A DNA stretch of 64,000 nucleotides from Coprococcus phoceensis (GTDB lineage Bacteria > Bacillota > Clostridia > Lachnospirales > Lachnospiraceae), in NCBI RefSeq assembly GCF_900104635.1, contig NZ_FNWC01000007.1, positions 2,331,421 through 2,395,420 on the forward strand, given 5' to 3'. Positions 35,024 to 44,817 of the stretch are shown piece by piece. The first letter of the stretch is position 1. Every line of letters begins with the position of its first letter. The translations under genes and the position numbers were made by a program. A model generated the notes under the pieces. It saw only the letters and a program-made list of their open reading frames with translations, was not told where the DNA came from and searched no databases.

Positions 35024-35846
35024 ACTCGCAAATTACTTTCTCATATTTATGATATGTAATTGAAACCCCTGTCATATCTTCTAAACTATATGTACCCTTT
35101 TTTAAAATAATTGTTTCGTCTTGTATTTCACAACTCATAACCACAAATTTACCGTCATAATTTGATACTATAGCTCTATTCTGTTCAATAACCTCATACT
35201 CTTTCTTATCAGCAATTTCATAGTTAATTTTTATTGTAATCCCTATAGCTACATTTAAAACATATAGTATCAACGCTATTGCTAATATTATCTTTCCGCA
35301 CACACTGTATTTCTTATTTTTCCAGAAGAAATTCCTTATGATTATAAAATAAGCTATCACTATGTCGACAATTAAAAACACGCCAATTGTTGCATAATTA
35401 TCTATAAATCGTCTCAACCATGCCCAAGGAATAATTTCTATTAGGTTAATCGTATAAGAAAGATTTTGAAAGAACATAATATATACCGTTATAATAAATG
35501 TAAATATCACATATAATTTGCTATTCATTTTTTTATTTATGTATGAAAATATAAATGGGTAAACAAACAATGCCAATGCACAAAAAATAAAAATCAATTT
35601 ATTCTCGAACATTTCTGTTCCATCAAAGTATTTTCCATCTATTCCATAAAAATTCGAACACGAAACAGAAAAGTTTTTTGAAATTACCAAATTTATCATT
35701 TCTACTAAAGTTATACTTGTAGCCAAACCTGTACTCAAAATATTCCATATATTATCTTTCAAAAATTGTTTAGTCTTATTATCTTTTATACTTTTAATAA
35801 CATTTCCTTGACTGTCAACTATGTCCCTGTTTTCTTTATCCTGCAT
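35022..35846 (-). CDS. Multi-pass membrane protein of unknown function
   Basis: 274 residues. Four to five membrane helices are visible (about 38-55, 82-102, 110-128, 150-172, 183-203). A C-terminal extracytoplasmic or cytoplasmic beta-rich domain follows (about 210-274). It is AT-rich cargo of the mobile element downstream of the Gabija genes, on the same strand but 207 bases away. No family recognised; a defence-associated membrane effector is possible but unsupported. Confidence 0.65.
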   Translation of the reverse strand: MQDKENRDIVDSQGNVIKSIKDNKTKQFLKDNIWNILSTGLATSITLVEMINLVISKNFSVSCSNFYGIDGKYFDGTEMFENKLIFIFCALALFVYPFIFSYINKKMNSKLYVIFTFIITVYIMFFQNLSYTINLIEIIPWAWLRRFIDNYATIGVFLIVDIVIAYFIIIRNFFWKNKKYSVCGKIILAIALILYVLNVAIGITIKINYEIADKKEYEVIEQNRAIVSNYDGKFVVMSCEIQDETIILKKGTYSLEDMTGVSITYHKYEKVICE

Positions 35847-36053
35847 ATCTGCTCTTCCTTATACTTGCTTCATCACCCATAATAATACCCAAGAATATAT
35901 GAATGTTATAAACAAATTTAACTAATTTCTTGAAATATCATCCCTGTTTCAATTCTATATCATAATAAATAATTTAACTTGAGACAAGGATGTTCATTTC
36001 AATATTCTAATACTGTAAATTCACAAATCTTTACTTTCTAACACAATGTTCTT

Positions 36054-37820
36054 TTACTTTTCATTCGATTTCTGTGATATTTTCTTATTCATTATCCATT
36101 GGCTATAAGTATAATAATTTTCTTTTCCAACAAGTTCCATTAAAAATTCTTTAAAAGTCTGATCTATAGGAATCGTCACAAAGAAAAATAACCGCTTTCT
36201 TGGTCTTGAACAACAAACATAAAACAAATTACGATTTCGTTCAAAAGAAATCTGCTTCCCACTCGGAATGGAAGCCTTTCCAGTTATCATAGGTGCATAT
36301 GTTTCAAACTGGTAGATATTCCAACCCCTACTAATGACAAAAATAACATTGTCATATTCTTCCCCTTTGACTCCATGTTCTGTGGAAAATAACGCTTCAG
36401 GATATAAAAATTCTATTGCCGAAATGAATTGCGTATAATCCAACTCCAAAAATGCTTGAATTGACGCATTAGATGAATATATTGTTCCCGGTGCATTACG
36501 ATACAAATGATACCATCCATCCAATTTAGGTGGAAAAGGAATTAATTTTGTTTCATTTATAACCTCAATAACATCAATTGCTCTTTTCTCTCTTGCTTCT
36601 CGTAATTTCTCTTGAAAAATTTTCCACTTCTCTTTCTCCGATTTTTTAGTAATTGCATATCTCTTAATTCCTAAGGTATCAAAAATCAACTGCATATTTA
36701 ATGTTTCTAATGCATGGTAGATTGGTTCAACGGTGTCCATAAAAAACAAAAGAAAGGGATCTTCCTTGTCACGTAAACCATCGTTAATGATACTTAAAAG
36801 TCGTTCATATCCCTGTTGTGCAGCCAATACTTTATGTGTAATCATTAAAATTTTTAATGTATCAGAATCCGCTGTATTTTGTTTTATTTCTTCGAAGATT
36901 TTATTTAAACGTATTTTTAACTCTTCTGGTGGCAATTCGCCTTGAAAATTACGATCAGTACGACGTTCTCCGTCATAATCCTCACATGTAATTACAACTA
37001 CTTCACCCTGAAAGTTATCTATCGCAGATGTTTGTGGCAAATCTGGTCGTATATCATTCAAAAGTTGAACAATTCTTGGAGAAGATCTAAAATTTGCACC
37101 TTTTTTTATCACTTCTAAATTTTTATGTTCTATAATCCCACAAGCTTTATTTGATTGATAAATAGTTTGCCACGCATCTCCGAAAAAAGCAAATTGTGGA
37201 GATTTCTTTTCAGCAATAAAATATTTAATAAAGCGTTCGATAATCGGTTTATATGAGTCTTGATATTCATCAATCAGAATCAAAGGATATTTATCAGAAA
37301 ATACACGTCGAAATTTTGCATTATCCAATAGTTTACAAAACAGCTTAAGAACATCATCATGATAAAGGTACTGAACTCCATTTTCCTTATATCGATGTCC
37401 TAAAGTATATGTAACTTCATTAACCTTAAAAAAGTCACCTTCATCTGGTAAAAAATCAGGGTCTGTTGTTACAACATCCACAAGATAGCTTTGATATTGT
37501 TTGATTGCATTCCAAGCAAACGAATGAATTGTAGATGGAATAATAAATGAATCTTTTGATAATCTTTCTGTGATTACCTCTACAGCAGCGTTCGTATATG
37601 TAATACAAACTACATTTTGCTTTTTTCGACTATATTTAGACCACATATTTTCTTGTATCCATTCAATGACTCTATTAAGCGAATAAGTCTTTCCTGACCC
37701 CGCACCTGCTTCAACACGAAAACTATGTCCATCCCGTAATGCTTCAATAATTTTCTCATCTACTTTATCAGCTTCAGCTTTTGCTAATTCGTAATTTGCA
37801 CCATGATAATTTTCACACAT
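36054..37820 (-). CDS. gajB: Gabija helicase GajB (UvrD/Rep-like)
   Basis: 588 residues. SF1 helicase motifs in order: Walker A EAGAGSGKT (37-45), motif Ia YTNAAVEV, Walker B LILIDEYQDS, motif III FFGDAWQTIYQ, motif V TEHGVKGEEYDNVIFV, and motif VI YVCCSRPRKRLFFF. It starts 15 bases after the OLD-family nuclease gene. An OLD-TOPRIM nuclease plus a UvrD-like helicase is the Gabija antiphage system (GajA-GajB). GajB senses DNA ends and aids GajA. It is somewhat longer than the B. cereus GajB (~494). Confidence 0.85.
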   Translation of the reverse strand: MCENYHGANYELAKAEADKVDEKIIEALRDGHSFRVEAGAGSGKTYSLNRVIEWIQENMWSKYSRKKQNVVCITYTNAAVEVITERLSKDSFIIPSTIHSFAWNAIKQYQSYLVDVVTTDPDFLPDEGDFFKVNEVTYTLGHRYKENGVQYLYHDDVLKLFCKLLDNAKFRRVFSDKYPLILIDEYQDSYKPIIERFIKYFIAEKKSPQFAFFGDAWQTIYQSNKACGIIEHKNLEVIKKGANFRSSPRIVQLLNDIRPDLPQTSAIDNFQGEVVVITCEDYDGERRTDRNFQGELPPEELKIRLNKIFEEIKQNTADSDTLKILMITHKVLAAQQGYERLLSIINDGLRDKEDPFLLFFMDTVEPIYHALETLNMQLIFDTLGIKRYAITKKSEKEKWKIFQEKLREAREKRAIDVIEVINETKLIPFPPKLDGWYHLYRNAPGTIYSSNASIQAFLELDYTQFISAIEFLYPEALFSTEHGVKGEEYDNVIFVISRGWNIYQFETYAPMITGKASIPSGKQISFERNRNLFYVCCSRPRKRLFFFVTIPIDQTFKEFLMELVGKENYYTYSQWIMNKKISQKSNEK

Positions 37821-37835
37821 AATCCATCATCCTTT

Positions 37836-39824
37836 TTATTCAAGTACCTTTTGGTTATTAAGCCATATTAATCCAGATCTAATGTATGTCGGAATGTTAT
37901 AATCAGTACACTCATAAATAAGTTTAAGTGCAAAATCTGTTTTACATTTTCCAGAAAACTCCAGATCTTCTTCGGTCGGGCTATCACTTAATCCATAATG
38001 TGAACGATTGACATTCCGAATAGCTTCTTCTAAAGAATGTCCACATAATTCATTCTCTTTTGTTTGAAATTCAATATGACATTTTCCTCTGGTTTTATCG
38101 TCAGAAGACATTGATATTATATCTGCCAAATCAATTTTGGTTTTATCATCGTTCGACAACCCTTTATTCTTTCGAACCCACCATTTTAAAGTTTCATTAG
38201 ATGTTGTTTCGCCACACGAAACCGGAACAGATTTATAATATATTTGTCCATTTTTACCTTCTTGCCCCAATACAGAATCTACATCCGTAAGTATAAGACA
38301 CGGAATACCTAAAAACTCAATAAATGGAATAAACTTATAAGCATACGCACCACCTATTTCAATTAAAGTATAATATTGAGCTGGTAATTTATATTTCTGT
38401 GAACTAAAATCTCCTGACTTATCGCACTTATCTATCATATCAGGTATTAATAACCGTTCTGATGCTCCTTCAACCAAAATTGCCTTATCCGCAAAAAACA
38501 AATCACATTTGGTTAATGTAAGATATTTTCTAATAAAATCACTATTATCTGGATTTTCCTGTGCAAATGAATTTAAATTTCTATAAATAACTCCTTCTTT
38601 TGTTTTTTGTGCATATCGAACTTTTGAGAAAGCCATAGTATTAGCAACTTGAGCAGAATGTGAAGTTAAAAGAGTCTGAATTCCTACAGAAGTAATTTTC
38701 CCAAGAAACGCTTCTAAATATTCCGCAAAAGCATGCTGCATCTGTGGATGCATATGAGATTCTGGTTCCTCAATAAAAAGTAATGGTATACAAGCATTTC
38801 CGCACTTTTCTATCTTCTTCGCAAATGCCGCAAGAAGAAACTCCATTTTAATTAGATTTTTATAGCCCAATCCATTATATGTACCTGGAAGACATTCATT
38901 ACTTGCACCTGCTGTGTATGAAAGCTGAGTTTGATTTTTTATCTGATCATCAATACTTAATTGAGTAGTAACTCCTAGTTGAAGTTCTTCTCCGTTTGGA
39001 TACCCAAACCCAACCGAATCATTTACAAGTGAACTTAAAATGCTATCACTTTGTTTCTGAACATTTTTATTTGCTTTCTCAACAATAGCACGCAACTCCT
39101 TGACTTTTTCTGCAACACTTGGATCCAGTTCTTCTTCATTCATTTCGAAAAATTCTGAAATAAGCGAAGAAAGAGAACTATTCTGTGTTCCATCCTCTCC
39201 AAGGAGACGTTCTGCCGGAATAATATGAAATGGGAAAAGTTCTTCCAATTCTTTATGTTTCTTTATTTGTGTTTCCTTTGGATTTTTAGGATTCACTGCA
39301 TAAATTACTAATTCAAAAAGTTTTGAAAAATTAGTACTGATAACATCCCGAGCCTCATCTGATGGTACAAAAACACCATTTGGGTAATAGCTTTCTTCCA
39401 ATGTTCTCCATAACACTTTTTCATCTGGCTTTAACCGAAATTCCACACGAATTAATGCAGTGGTAGTATCTACATCCACATCTATAATAAAAGGCGACAG
39501 TGCCCCTAAATTATCCTCTAAATCTTCTAAAGAATAATCTACAAGGAACTCTATAGATATTGGTTCTAATTGCTCACATAACGATTCAAAAGAAATTTCT
39601 TTTGACATAAATGAAGCTATTATTTCATACAATGTTTTTCTTTTAACCAATGGATAGTCATCAAAGGAAAACGGATGTCCATTCAACACATTTTCTATAC
39701 ATGCCAAACATGATGTCTTAGCTGTATTATTTCGACCAACAATTAACGTAGTCTTAGCATCAACTTCTAATTCAGCATCTATAAGCAATCTGTAGTTTTT
39801 AATTTTTATTTTCGATATATACAT
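37836..39824 (-). CDS. gajA: Gabija nuclease GajA (OLD family, ABC ATPase-TOPRIM)
   Basis: 662 residues. The N-terminal ABC-type ATPase has KNYRLLIDAELEVDAKTTLIVG with P-loop GRNNTAKTS (TAKT in place of the usual SGK[ST]) and Walker B LLFIEEPESHMHPQ. The C-terminal TOPRIM nuclease domain has AILVEGASERLLIP (catalytic E) and CLILTDVDS (DxD). In Gabija this protein forms the tetrameric DNA endonuclease that nicks phage DNA when nucleotides run low. It is first in the two-gene unit, inside the mobile element. Confidence 0.87.
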   Translation of the reverse strand: MYISKIKIKNYRLLIDAELEVDAKTTLIVGRNNTAKTSCLACIENVLNGHPFSFDDYPLVKRKTLYEIIASFMSKEISFESLCEQLEPISIEFLVDYSLEDLEDNLGALSPFIIDVDVDTTTALIRVEFRLKPDEKVLWRTLEESYYPNGVFVPSDEARDVISTNFSKLFELVIYAVNPKNPKETQIKKHKELEELFPFHIIPAERLLGEDGTQNSSLSSLISEFFEMNEEELDPSVAEKVKELRAIVEKANKNVQKQSDSILSSLVNDSVGFGYPNGEELQLGVTTQLSIDDQIKNQTQLSYTAGASNECLPGTYNGLGYKNLIKMEFLLAAFAKKIEKCGNACIPLLFIEEPESHMHPQMQHAFAEYLEAFLGKITSVGIQTLLTSHSAQVANTMAFSKVRYAQKTKEGVIYRNLNSFAQENPDNSDFIRKYLTLTKCDLFFADKAILVEGASERLLIPDMIDKCDKSGDFSSQKYKLPAQYYTLIEIGGAYAYKFIPFIEFLGIPCLILTDVDSVLGQEGKNGQIYYKSVPVSCGETTSNETLKWWVRKNKGLSNDDKTKIDLADIISMSSDDKTRGKCHIEFQTKENELCGHSLEEAIRNVNRSHYGLSDSPTEEDLEFSGKCKTDFALKLIYECTDYNIPTYIRSGLIWLNNQKVLE

Positions 39825-39920
39825 ATTTGCATCCTTTCCACTGATACACGCAGAATTAATCTGTGTACTATCTTCATCTCAAAATACTTTTTAAATCAGA
39901 AATATCCAGCCTTGTATTTT

Positions 39921-39927
39921 TAATTAA
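39921..39927. repeat. Target duplication of IS copy 2 (pairs with 41513-41519)
   Basis: TAATTAA occurs directly outside both ends (39921-39927 and 41513-41519). It differs from the copy 1 duplication, so the two insertions were independent. Confidence 0.8.
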
Positions 39928-41512
39928 CTCAAACTTCCCACACCAATAAGGTGTGATTAACCTTGAAAATTCAATATTTCAGCCAATTAAAAAGGCATAA
40001 ATACGTTCCTTTGGTATAATAGAATTGTCGAAAAACCAAAATAGAAAAGGGGATTTATGCCATGTCCAGTATATCACAGAACAATAGCAATGAGGTAGCA
40101 TTACTTGATTGTGTCCAGAAGTTTTTTATCAAGCATCACGTTGGCAGGTTGTTGAAGCAATGCAACGGCACCAAAGAGAAAGGCGTTTCCTCTGTTTCTC
40201 TGCTTAAGTATAAGATGGGGAACATTTTCACTGGAAGAAGTATGTATATGCAACAGAAAACAGGTTCCTTCAAAGAAGCGTTTTCCAAGAACACCTTCTA
40301 TCGTTTTCTGAATTCTACGAAAACCAACTGGCTCCGTTTTACATCACTTCTTGCTGCTGACATCGTGAAGAATGATCTAAAGCACCTTACTGATGACTCC
40401 CGTAAGAACGTGTTTATCATCGACGACAGTCTGTTCCATCGTACAAGCTGCAAAAAGACAGAACTGGGATCTAAAGTCTTTGATCATACGGGAATGAACT
40501 ACAAGAAAGGCTTCCGTATGCTGACCGTAAGCTGGAGCGATGGGAATACGCTGATTCCTGTAAACAGCTGTCTCCTGGCTTCATCCAAAGAGTCGAACAT
40601 CATCGGCCCTGTGAAGGCATTTGATAAGAGAACTCTTGCCGGAAAGCGTCGTAAGCTTGCACAGACAAAAGCTCCGGAGGCAATGCTTACACTCCTTGAT
40701 ACCGCTGTATCTGCGGGGCTTTCTGCAGAATATGTGCTTTTTGATTCCTGGTTTTCCAATCCTGCACAGATAACTGCGCTTAAGTCTAGAGGAATGGATG
40801 TCATTGCCATGATCAAGAAAAGCAGCCGCATCAAGTACACTTATGGTGAGGACCAGCTTAATATCAAGGAAATATATTCCAGGAACAAGAAACGTCGTGG
40901 CCGTTCCAGGTATCTTCTTTCTGTTGATGTGATGGTAGGGAAAGAGAATCCCATTCCAGCAAAAATCGTTTGCGTAAGAAACAAGGCCAATCGTAAGGAT
41001 TGGCTTGCTTTCATATGCACAGATACATCGCTCTCCGAAGAAGAAATCATCCGCATCTATGGCAAACGCTGGAAAATCGAGGTCTTTTTCAAGACCTGCA
41101 AGTCTATGCTGAATCTGATTGGTGAATGTCATAGCTTATCTTATGATGCACTGACTGCTCACGTAGCAATCGTGTTTACCAGATACATGTTACTTGCAAT
41201 GGAGCAGAGACAGAATGAAGATCAACGAACCCTAGGGGAACTGTTCTTTTTTCTGGTAGATGAAATGGCAGATATCACTTTCTACCGTTCACTTAGCATC
41301 CTGATGGATGCTTTCATGGCAAGCCTTCAGGAACTTCTGAAGCTTAGTGACGAACAGTTGGCTAGATTTACTGCTGATTTTGAGTCCAGACTGCCGGAAT
41401 ATCTGCGTAATGCACTCCATCCACTGGCTACTGTGGCATAAATCGCTATTTTGTTAGCTGAAATATTGAATTTTCAAGGAACAAGTCCCATTTGGGGTAT
41501 GGGAAGTCTTAG
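39928..41512 (+). mobile_element. IS4-superfamily element, copy 2 (1585 bp)
   Basis: It has the same length, ends and transposase as the element at 29971-31555, in the opposite orientation. It sits between gajA and the restriction-modification operon, about 100 bases upstream of gajA, so it may have moved or replaced the Gabija promoter. Confidence 0.9.
40062..41441 (+). CDS. IS4-superfamily transposase (copy 2)
   Basis: 459 residues, the same protein sequence as the copy at 30042-31421, with the intact DDE set (IIDDSLFHR, LFDSWFSNP, GKRWKIEVFFK). It is transcribed away from gajA and towards the end of the restriction gene. Confidence 0.93.
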   Translation: MSSISQNNSNEVALLDCVQKFFIKHHVGRLLKQCNGTKEKGVSSVSLLKYKMGNIFTGRSMYMQQKTGSFKEAFSKNTFYRFLNSTKTNWLRFTSLLAADIVKNDLKHLTDDSRKNVFIIDDSLFHRTSCKKTELGSKVFDHTGMNYKKGFRMLTVSWSDGNTLIPVNSCLLASSKESNIIGPVKAFDKRTLAGKRRKLAQTKAPEAMLTLLDTAVSAGLSAEYVLFDSWFSNPAQITALKSRGMDVIAMIKKSSRIKYTYGEDQLNIKEIYSRNKKRRGRSRYLLSVDVMVGKENPIPAKIVCVRNKANRKDWLAFICTDTSLSEEEIIRIYGKRWKIEVFFKTCKSMLNLIGECHSLSYDALTAHVAIVFTRYMLLAMEQRQNEDQRTLGELFFFLVDEMADITFYRSLSILMDAFMASLQELLKLSDEQLARFTADFESRLPEYLRNALHPLATVA

Positions 41513-41574
41513 TAATTAATATGTGGAAGGTCACAAAAGAACATATTTCCATTGTGACTTTCCAATATTACAGC

Positions 41575-44500
41575 TCAATTTTGATATTCAATCAACTTCA
41601 CTTCTCCAGCCAGAACCGGAGCAATTTCCTCATCCAATTTTTTGACCATTTTCTCATGAGTTGCAATTGTATTAAGAAAATTTAAAAGTTTCTTCATATC
41701 ATCCCGATTAAACTCACAATGTGTAAAATCATAAGAATTAAATTTTAACCATACTGACTTTATAACATCATATCCTGATATATTTAACCTCTGCAATGAT
41801 AAAGGACATTTAATTCTTATTGTTTCTTTCCCATCCGTGAGCAATAATTGTTCATTTTCGGCATCAAATGGATGTGCAATATTCTTTAATTCAAATCCTA
41901 CCGGCACTTCTTCCATAATTTGGTCATAATCATAGTTCAAAATATTCTCCGGAACATAGTTTACTTTTTCTAGTTCGGCAATTTTTTCTCCAATTCGAGC
42001 AATTTTAAGGAAAATATCCTTATCAGCTACAACAGGTACTCTTGCTCGCTTATCTGACTGATTTACAGTGAAAAGTGCCCCTTCAAATTCATCAAGATAA
42101 ACTTGCGAACATAATACTGCGTAGATATAAAGCACCAGATTTCTGCCACTTTCATGCTCATTCTTTCCAAGCATCATCATAACCCTCTGAAGAATATCAG
42201 CAGATATATTGGATAACATTTTTCCACTTTTTTTATCTGGATATTGATTCACATAAACATGAGAATTGCCACGCGTACACATATCATTATCTGGATAATA
42301 CCAACAAAATGAAACAAACTGTGACAATGTAGGATTCAAATCTTTCGGAGCATGTGCCATAGCAAATCCAATTGTATCTTTATGACTATATGCACTAATT
42401 ATTTCCGGCCTAAGACGTGTTCCTCCACCTCCGATATGGCTATACTTAACCAATAATTCTTTCCATAACAATACATTAGATGTAAAAAATGGTCGAAATG
42501 AATATGGCTTTATATTATCAGCAAGGGTCTGGTCCATCACACTTCTATTCTCGCACTCATTCAATGCATTTTCAAATGCTATTATTTTTTCAATTTTAGG
42601 TGGTTTATCCTGCTTTGTAAACCATGCACTTGCCTCTGTTGCTCCATTTATAGCGATATCACGACTCCGTCTTTTTAGCATAGGAGCCTTAACATGCGTA
42701 AACATTGCGGTCGGTGCAAGCTTTATTCCAGAACAGTGATTAATAAAAATTGCTGCTTGTTTTTTTTCTCCACTAACAGGCCAAAATTTTTTATACATTT
42801 CCGTATTAAATGGCTTTGTTGGAGAAAATGCGAATGTATCATTAGCAATATCATATGTGTCAAATCTCGATACAATTTTCTCAATACTCTCATTTAATAA
42901 TTGTTCTTTATTTATTCGCATGCAATGCGAATAATCACAATAATGAAGCTTTGTTACTGATGTGTCATCTCCATATTTTCTCGTCAAAACAATAACTGCA
43001 CGTCCTTGAAGTGTGTGAAATAAACTATCACTTCTAGCTCCTGTTCTTGCATCTGCGTCTACAGATACAATCCATGCTTCAGAAAATTTTTCACACAAAT
43101 ATTTTCTAGCATATTTATATGATTCTGCTTCCAAAAAAGACAATGGCACCACTAATGAAAGTACCGAATGATTCGGAGAATCTAACAGTTTTTTACAACT
43201 CCATCTTAAAAATTGCATAAATGGATTATTAATCTGTTTCTGAATATTTTGTCTACCTCTTCTCAATTCTCTGGGTGGTCTAAAGTCCTCCATAAGATGA
43301 TTTATAATAGAAAAGTCTTTATCTGTATTATCTCTTATCGTATCCGAACATGGTGGATTTCCTATAACTAATTTCAATGGCATATTAGAGATACGACTTG
43401 CTTCCATTAATTCTCTACCTTCAATAGAATCTTTATTTGCGTCTCCGTTAAATACACTATTACTCAATGTATTTGCCAGTAAAATATGCACGCTGTTTCT
43501 TTTCGTTCCATCTTGCTTTTTCAAAACAGCCATTCTATAATTTGCCAACATGTATGGTGCTGGAAGAATTTCTATTCCGCAAAGCGTATACGCACCATTT
43601 CCTGGGTCATGGTTAATCACTTCTTCCATAAATGATCCTGTTCCACAACAAGGATCTATAATGTTATTTCCATCATCATAAATACTTTTTCCAGGAAAAT
43701 TCTTTGATACAACATAATTTGTCAATTTAACCACAAAATCTGCAAGTGCTTTAGGTGTATAATAAGCACCAAAATCAAATCTTGATTTTGCATCGTATTT
43801 TGACATGAACAGCTCAAACAATTGATGATAGTCTGGATTAACTAATTGCTGATCTGTCATTTTTATAAAAGACAAAAACTTAATACATTCATCTATCCGT
43901 TGATTAATAAAAAAATTTTTATCTGAATGATCTCTTAAATAGAGCATAAGATTTCTAAATGGTGTTAATGCCTCACCCTCTGATAAATCTTCTCTAATAT
44001 AGGCTATAATTTTTCTTTCTTTTTCAGCTGGAGTATCTTCTGGTAAACACAAAACTCTATGAGCATATAAAAGACAGAACATAATAACTTGTGCTGTAAA
44101 ATCAGCAAATACGTCCGCTGTTCTCAACTTCGAGTCATTATGGTTATAAACCAATTTTCGCATTTGTTGAAGCAAGATAATAACTTCTCTTTCATTATCG
44201 TTCATTGCTTCCTCAACCGGAATATTCGCCAATTCTAAAATATCATCTGCCAACATTCTTGTTCTTACAGCAACTAGTTCTACCAATTTTGCTTCGTTCA
44301 TCTGCTGTGCTGATGGATTTTTGAAGAATTCTCTCATATAAACTTCAAAACGTGGATTAAGCGTTTGAGCTGACCAATCTTTCGTATGCATTTTATCTTT
44401 TTCTATAATAGATATAACAGTTGGTTCACTGTTCTTACTCATACAAAATACAAATTCTAACCCATCAGTAATAATAAGCTTATGCCCAAGTGTAAGATAT

Positions 44501-44817
44501 TTTTCTATTTGTGCAGCATAAGGTTTTGTATCAAATTCTTCCTCTGAAAGTCCTTTTCCCTCAATGTATCCATATATTCCCATAGTTTGTTTATTATGGA
44601 TTCGCCAATCGGGACGACCAACCCTTCCCTGTGTTGTAGGTTCAAGAATAACATCTATCTCCTCATTTGGATTGAATTCTCTAGCTAGCGCTTTTTCCAT
44701 TGCATCCAGTGGCATTCTATAAGATAACTCTGCAGTGTACTGGCCGCTATTCATAGCATTTTTATATTGATTCTGAAGTGCTTTCAAATACACCTTCATA
44801 ATAGCATTGTATGACAT
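41575..44817 (-). CDS. Restriction protein: PD-(D/E)xK nuclease fused to N6-methylase-like domain
   Basis: 1080 residues. The N-terminal nuclease signature is PD (69-70) ... EGK (86-88) in GRPDWRIHNKQTMGIYGYIEGKG. The middle is a class I methyltransferase: FGAYYTPKALADF (motif X-like), DPCCGTGSF (388-396, motif I) and NPPC (487-490, motif IV, where N6-adenine enzymes usually have NPPY/F). The C-terminal ~500 residues look like a target-recognition region. The layout is that of type IIG/ISP enzymes. It abuts two cytosine methyltransferase genes, so it is probably the endonuclease of that system. The altered motif IV raises doubt about methylation activity. Confidence 0.8.
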   Translation of the reverse strand: MSYNAIMKVYLKALQNQYKNAMNSGQYTAELSYRMPLDAMEKALAREFNPNEEIDVILEPTTQGRVGRPDWRIHNKQTMGIYGYIEGKGLSEEEFDTKPYAAQIEKYLTLGHKLIITDGLEFVFCMSKNSEPTVISIIEKDKMHTKDWSAQTLNPRFEVYMREFFKNPSAQQMNEAKLVELVAVRTRMLADDILELANIPVEEAMNDNEREVIILLQQMRKLVYNHNDSKLRTADVFADFTAQVIMFCLLYAHRVLCLPEDTPAEKERKIIAYIREDLSEGEALTPFRNLMLYLRDHSDKNFFINQRIDECIKFLSFIKMTDQQLVNPDYHQLFELFMSKYDAKSRFDFGAYYTPKALADFVVKLTNYVVSKNFPGKSIYDDGNNIIDPCCGTGSFMEEVINHDPGNGAYTLCGIEILPAPYMLANYRMAVLKKQDGTKRNSVHILLANTLSNSVFNGDANKDSIEGRELMEASRISNMPLKLVIGNPPCSDTIRDNTDKDFSIINHLMEDFRPPRELRRGRQNIQKQINNPFMQFLRWSCKKLLDSPNHSVLSLVVPLSFLEAESYKYARKYLCEKFSEAWIVSVDADARTGARSDSLFHTLQGRAVIVLTRKYGDDTSVTKLHYCDYSHCMRINKEQLLNESIEKIVSRFDTYDIANDTFAFSPTKPFNTEMYKKFWPVSGEKKQAAIFINHCSGIKLAPTAMFTHVKAPMLKRRSRDIAINGATEASAWFTKQDKPPKIEKIIAFENALNECENRSVMDQTLADNIKPYSFRPFFTSNVLLWKELLVKYSHIGGGGTRLRPEIISAYSHKDTIGFAMAHAPKDLNPTLSQFVSFCWYYPDNDMCTRGNSHVYVNQYPDKKSGKMLSNISADILQRVMMMLGKNEHESGRNLVLYIYAVLCSQVYLDEFEGALFTVNQSDKRARVPVVADKDIFLKIARIGEKIAELEKVNYVPENILNYDYDQIMEEVPVGFELKNIAHPFDAENEQLLLTDGKETIRIKCPLSLQRLNISGYDVIKSVWLKFNSYDFTHCEFNRDDMKKLLNFLNTIATHEKMVKKLDEEIAPVLAGEVKLIEYQN

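Noticed and set aside
29964..41519. The two IS copies as ends of a composite transposon
   Set aside because: Each copy has its own, different 7-base target duplication directly at its ends, which indicates two independent insertions.
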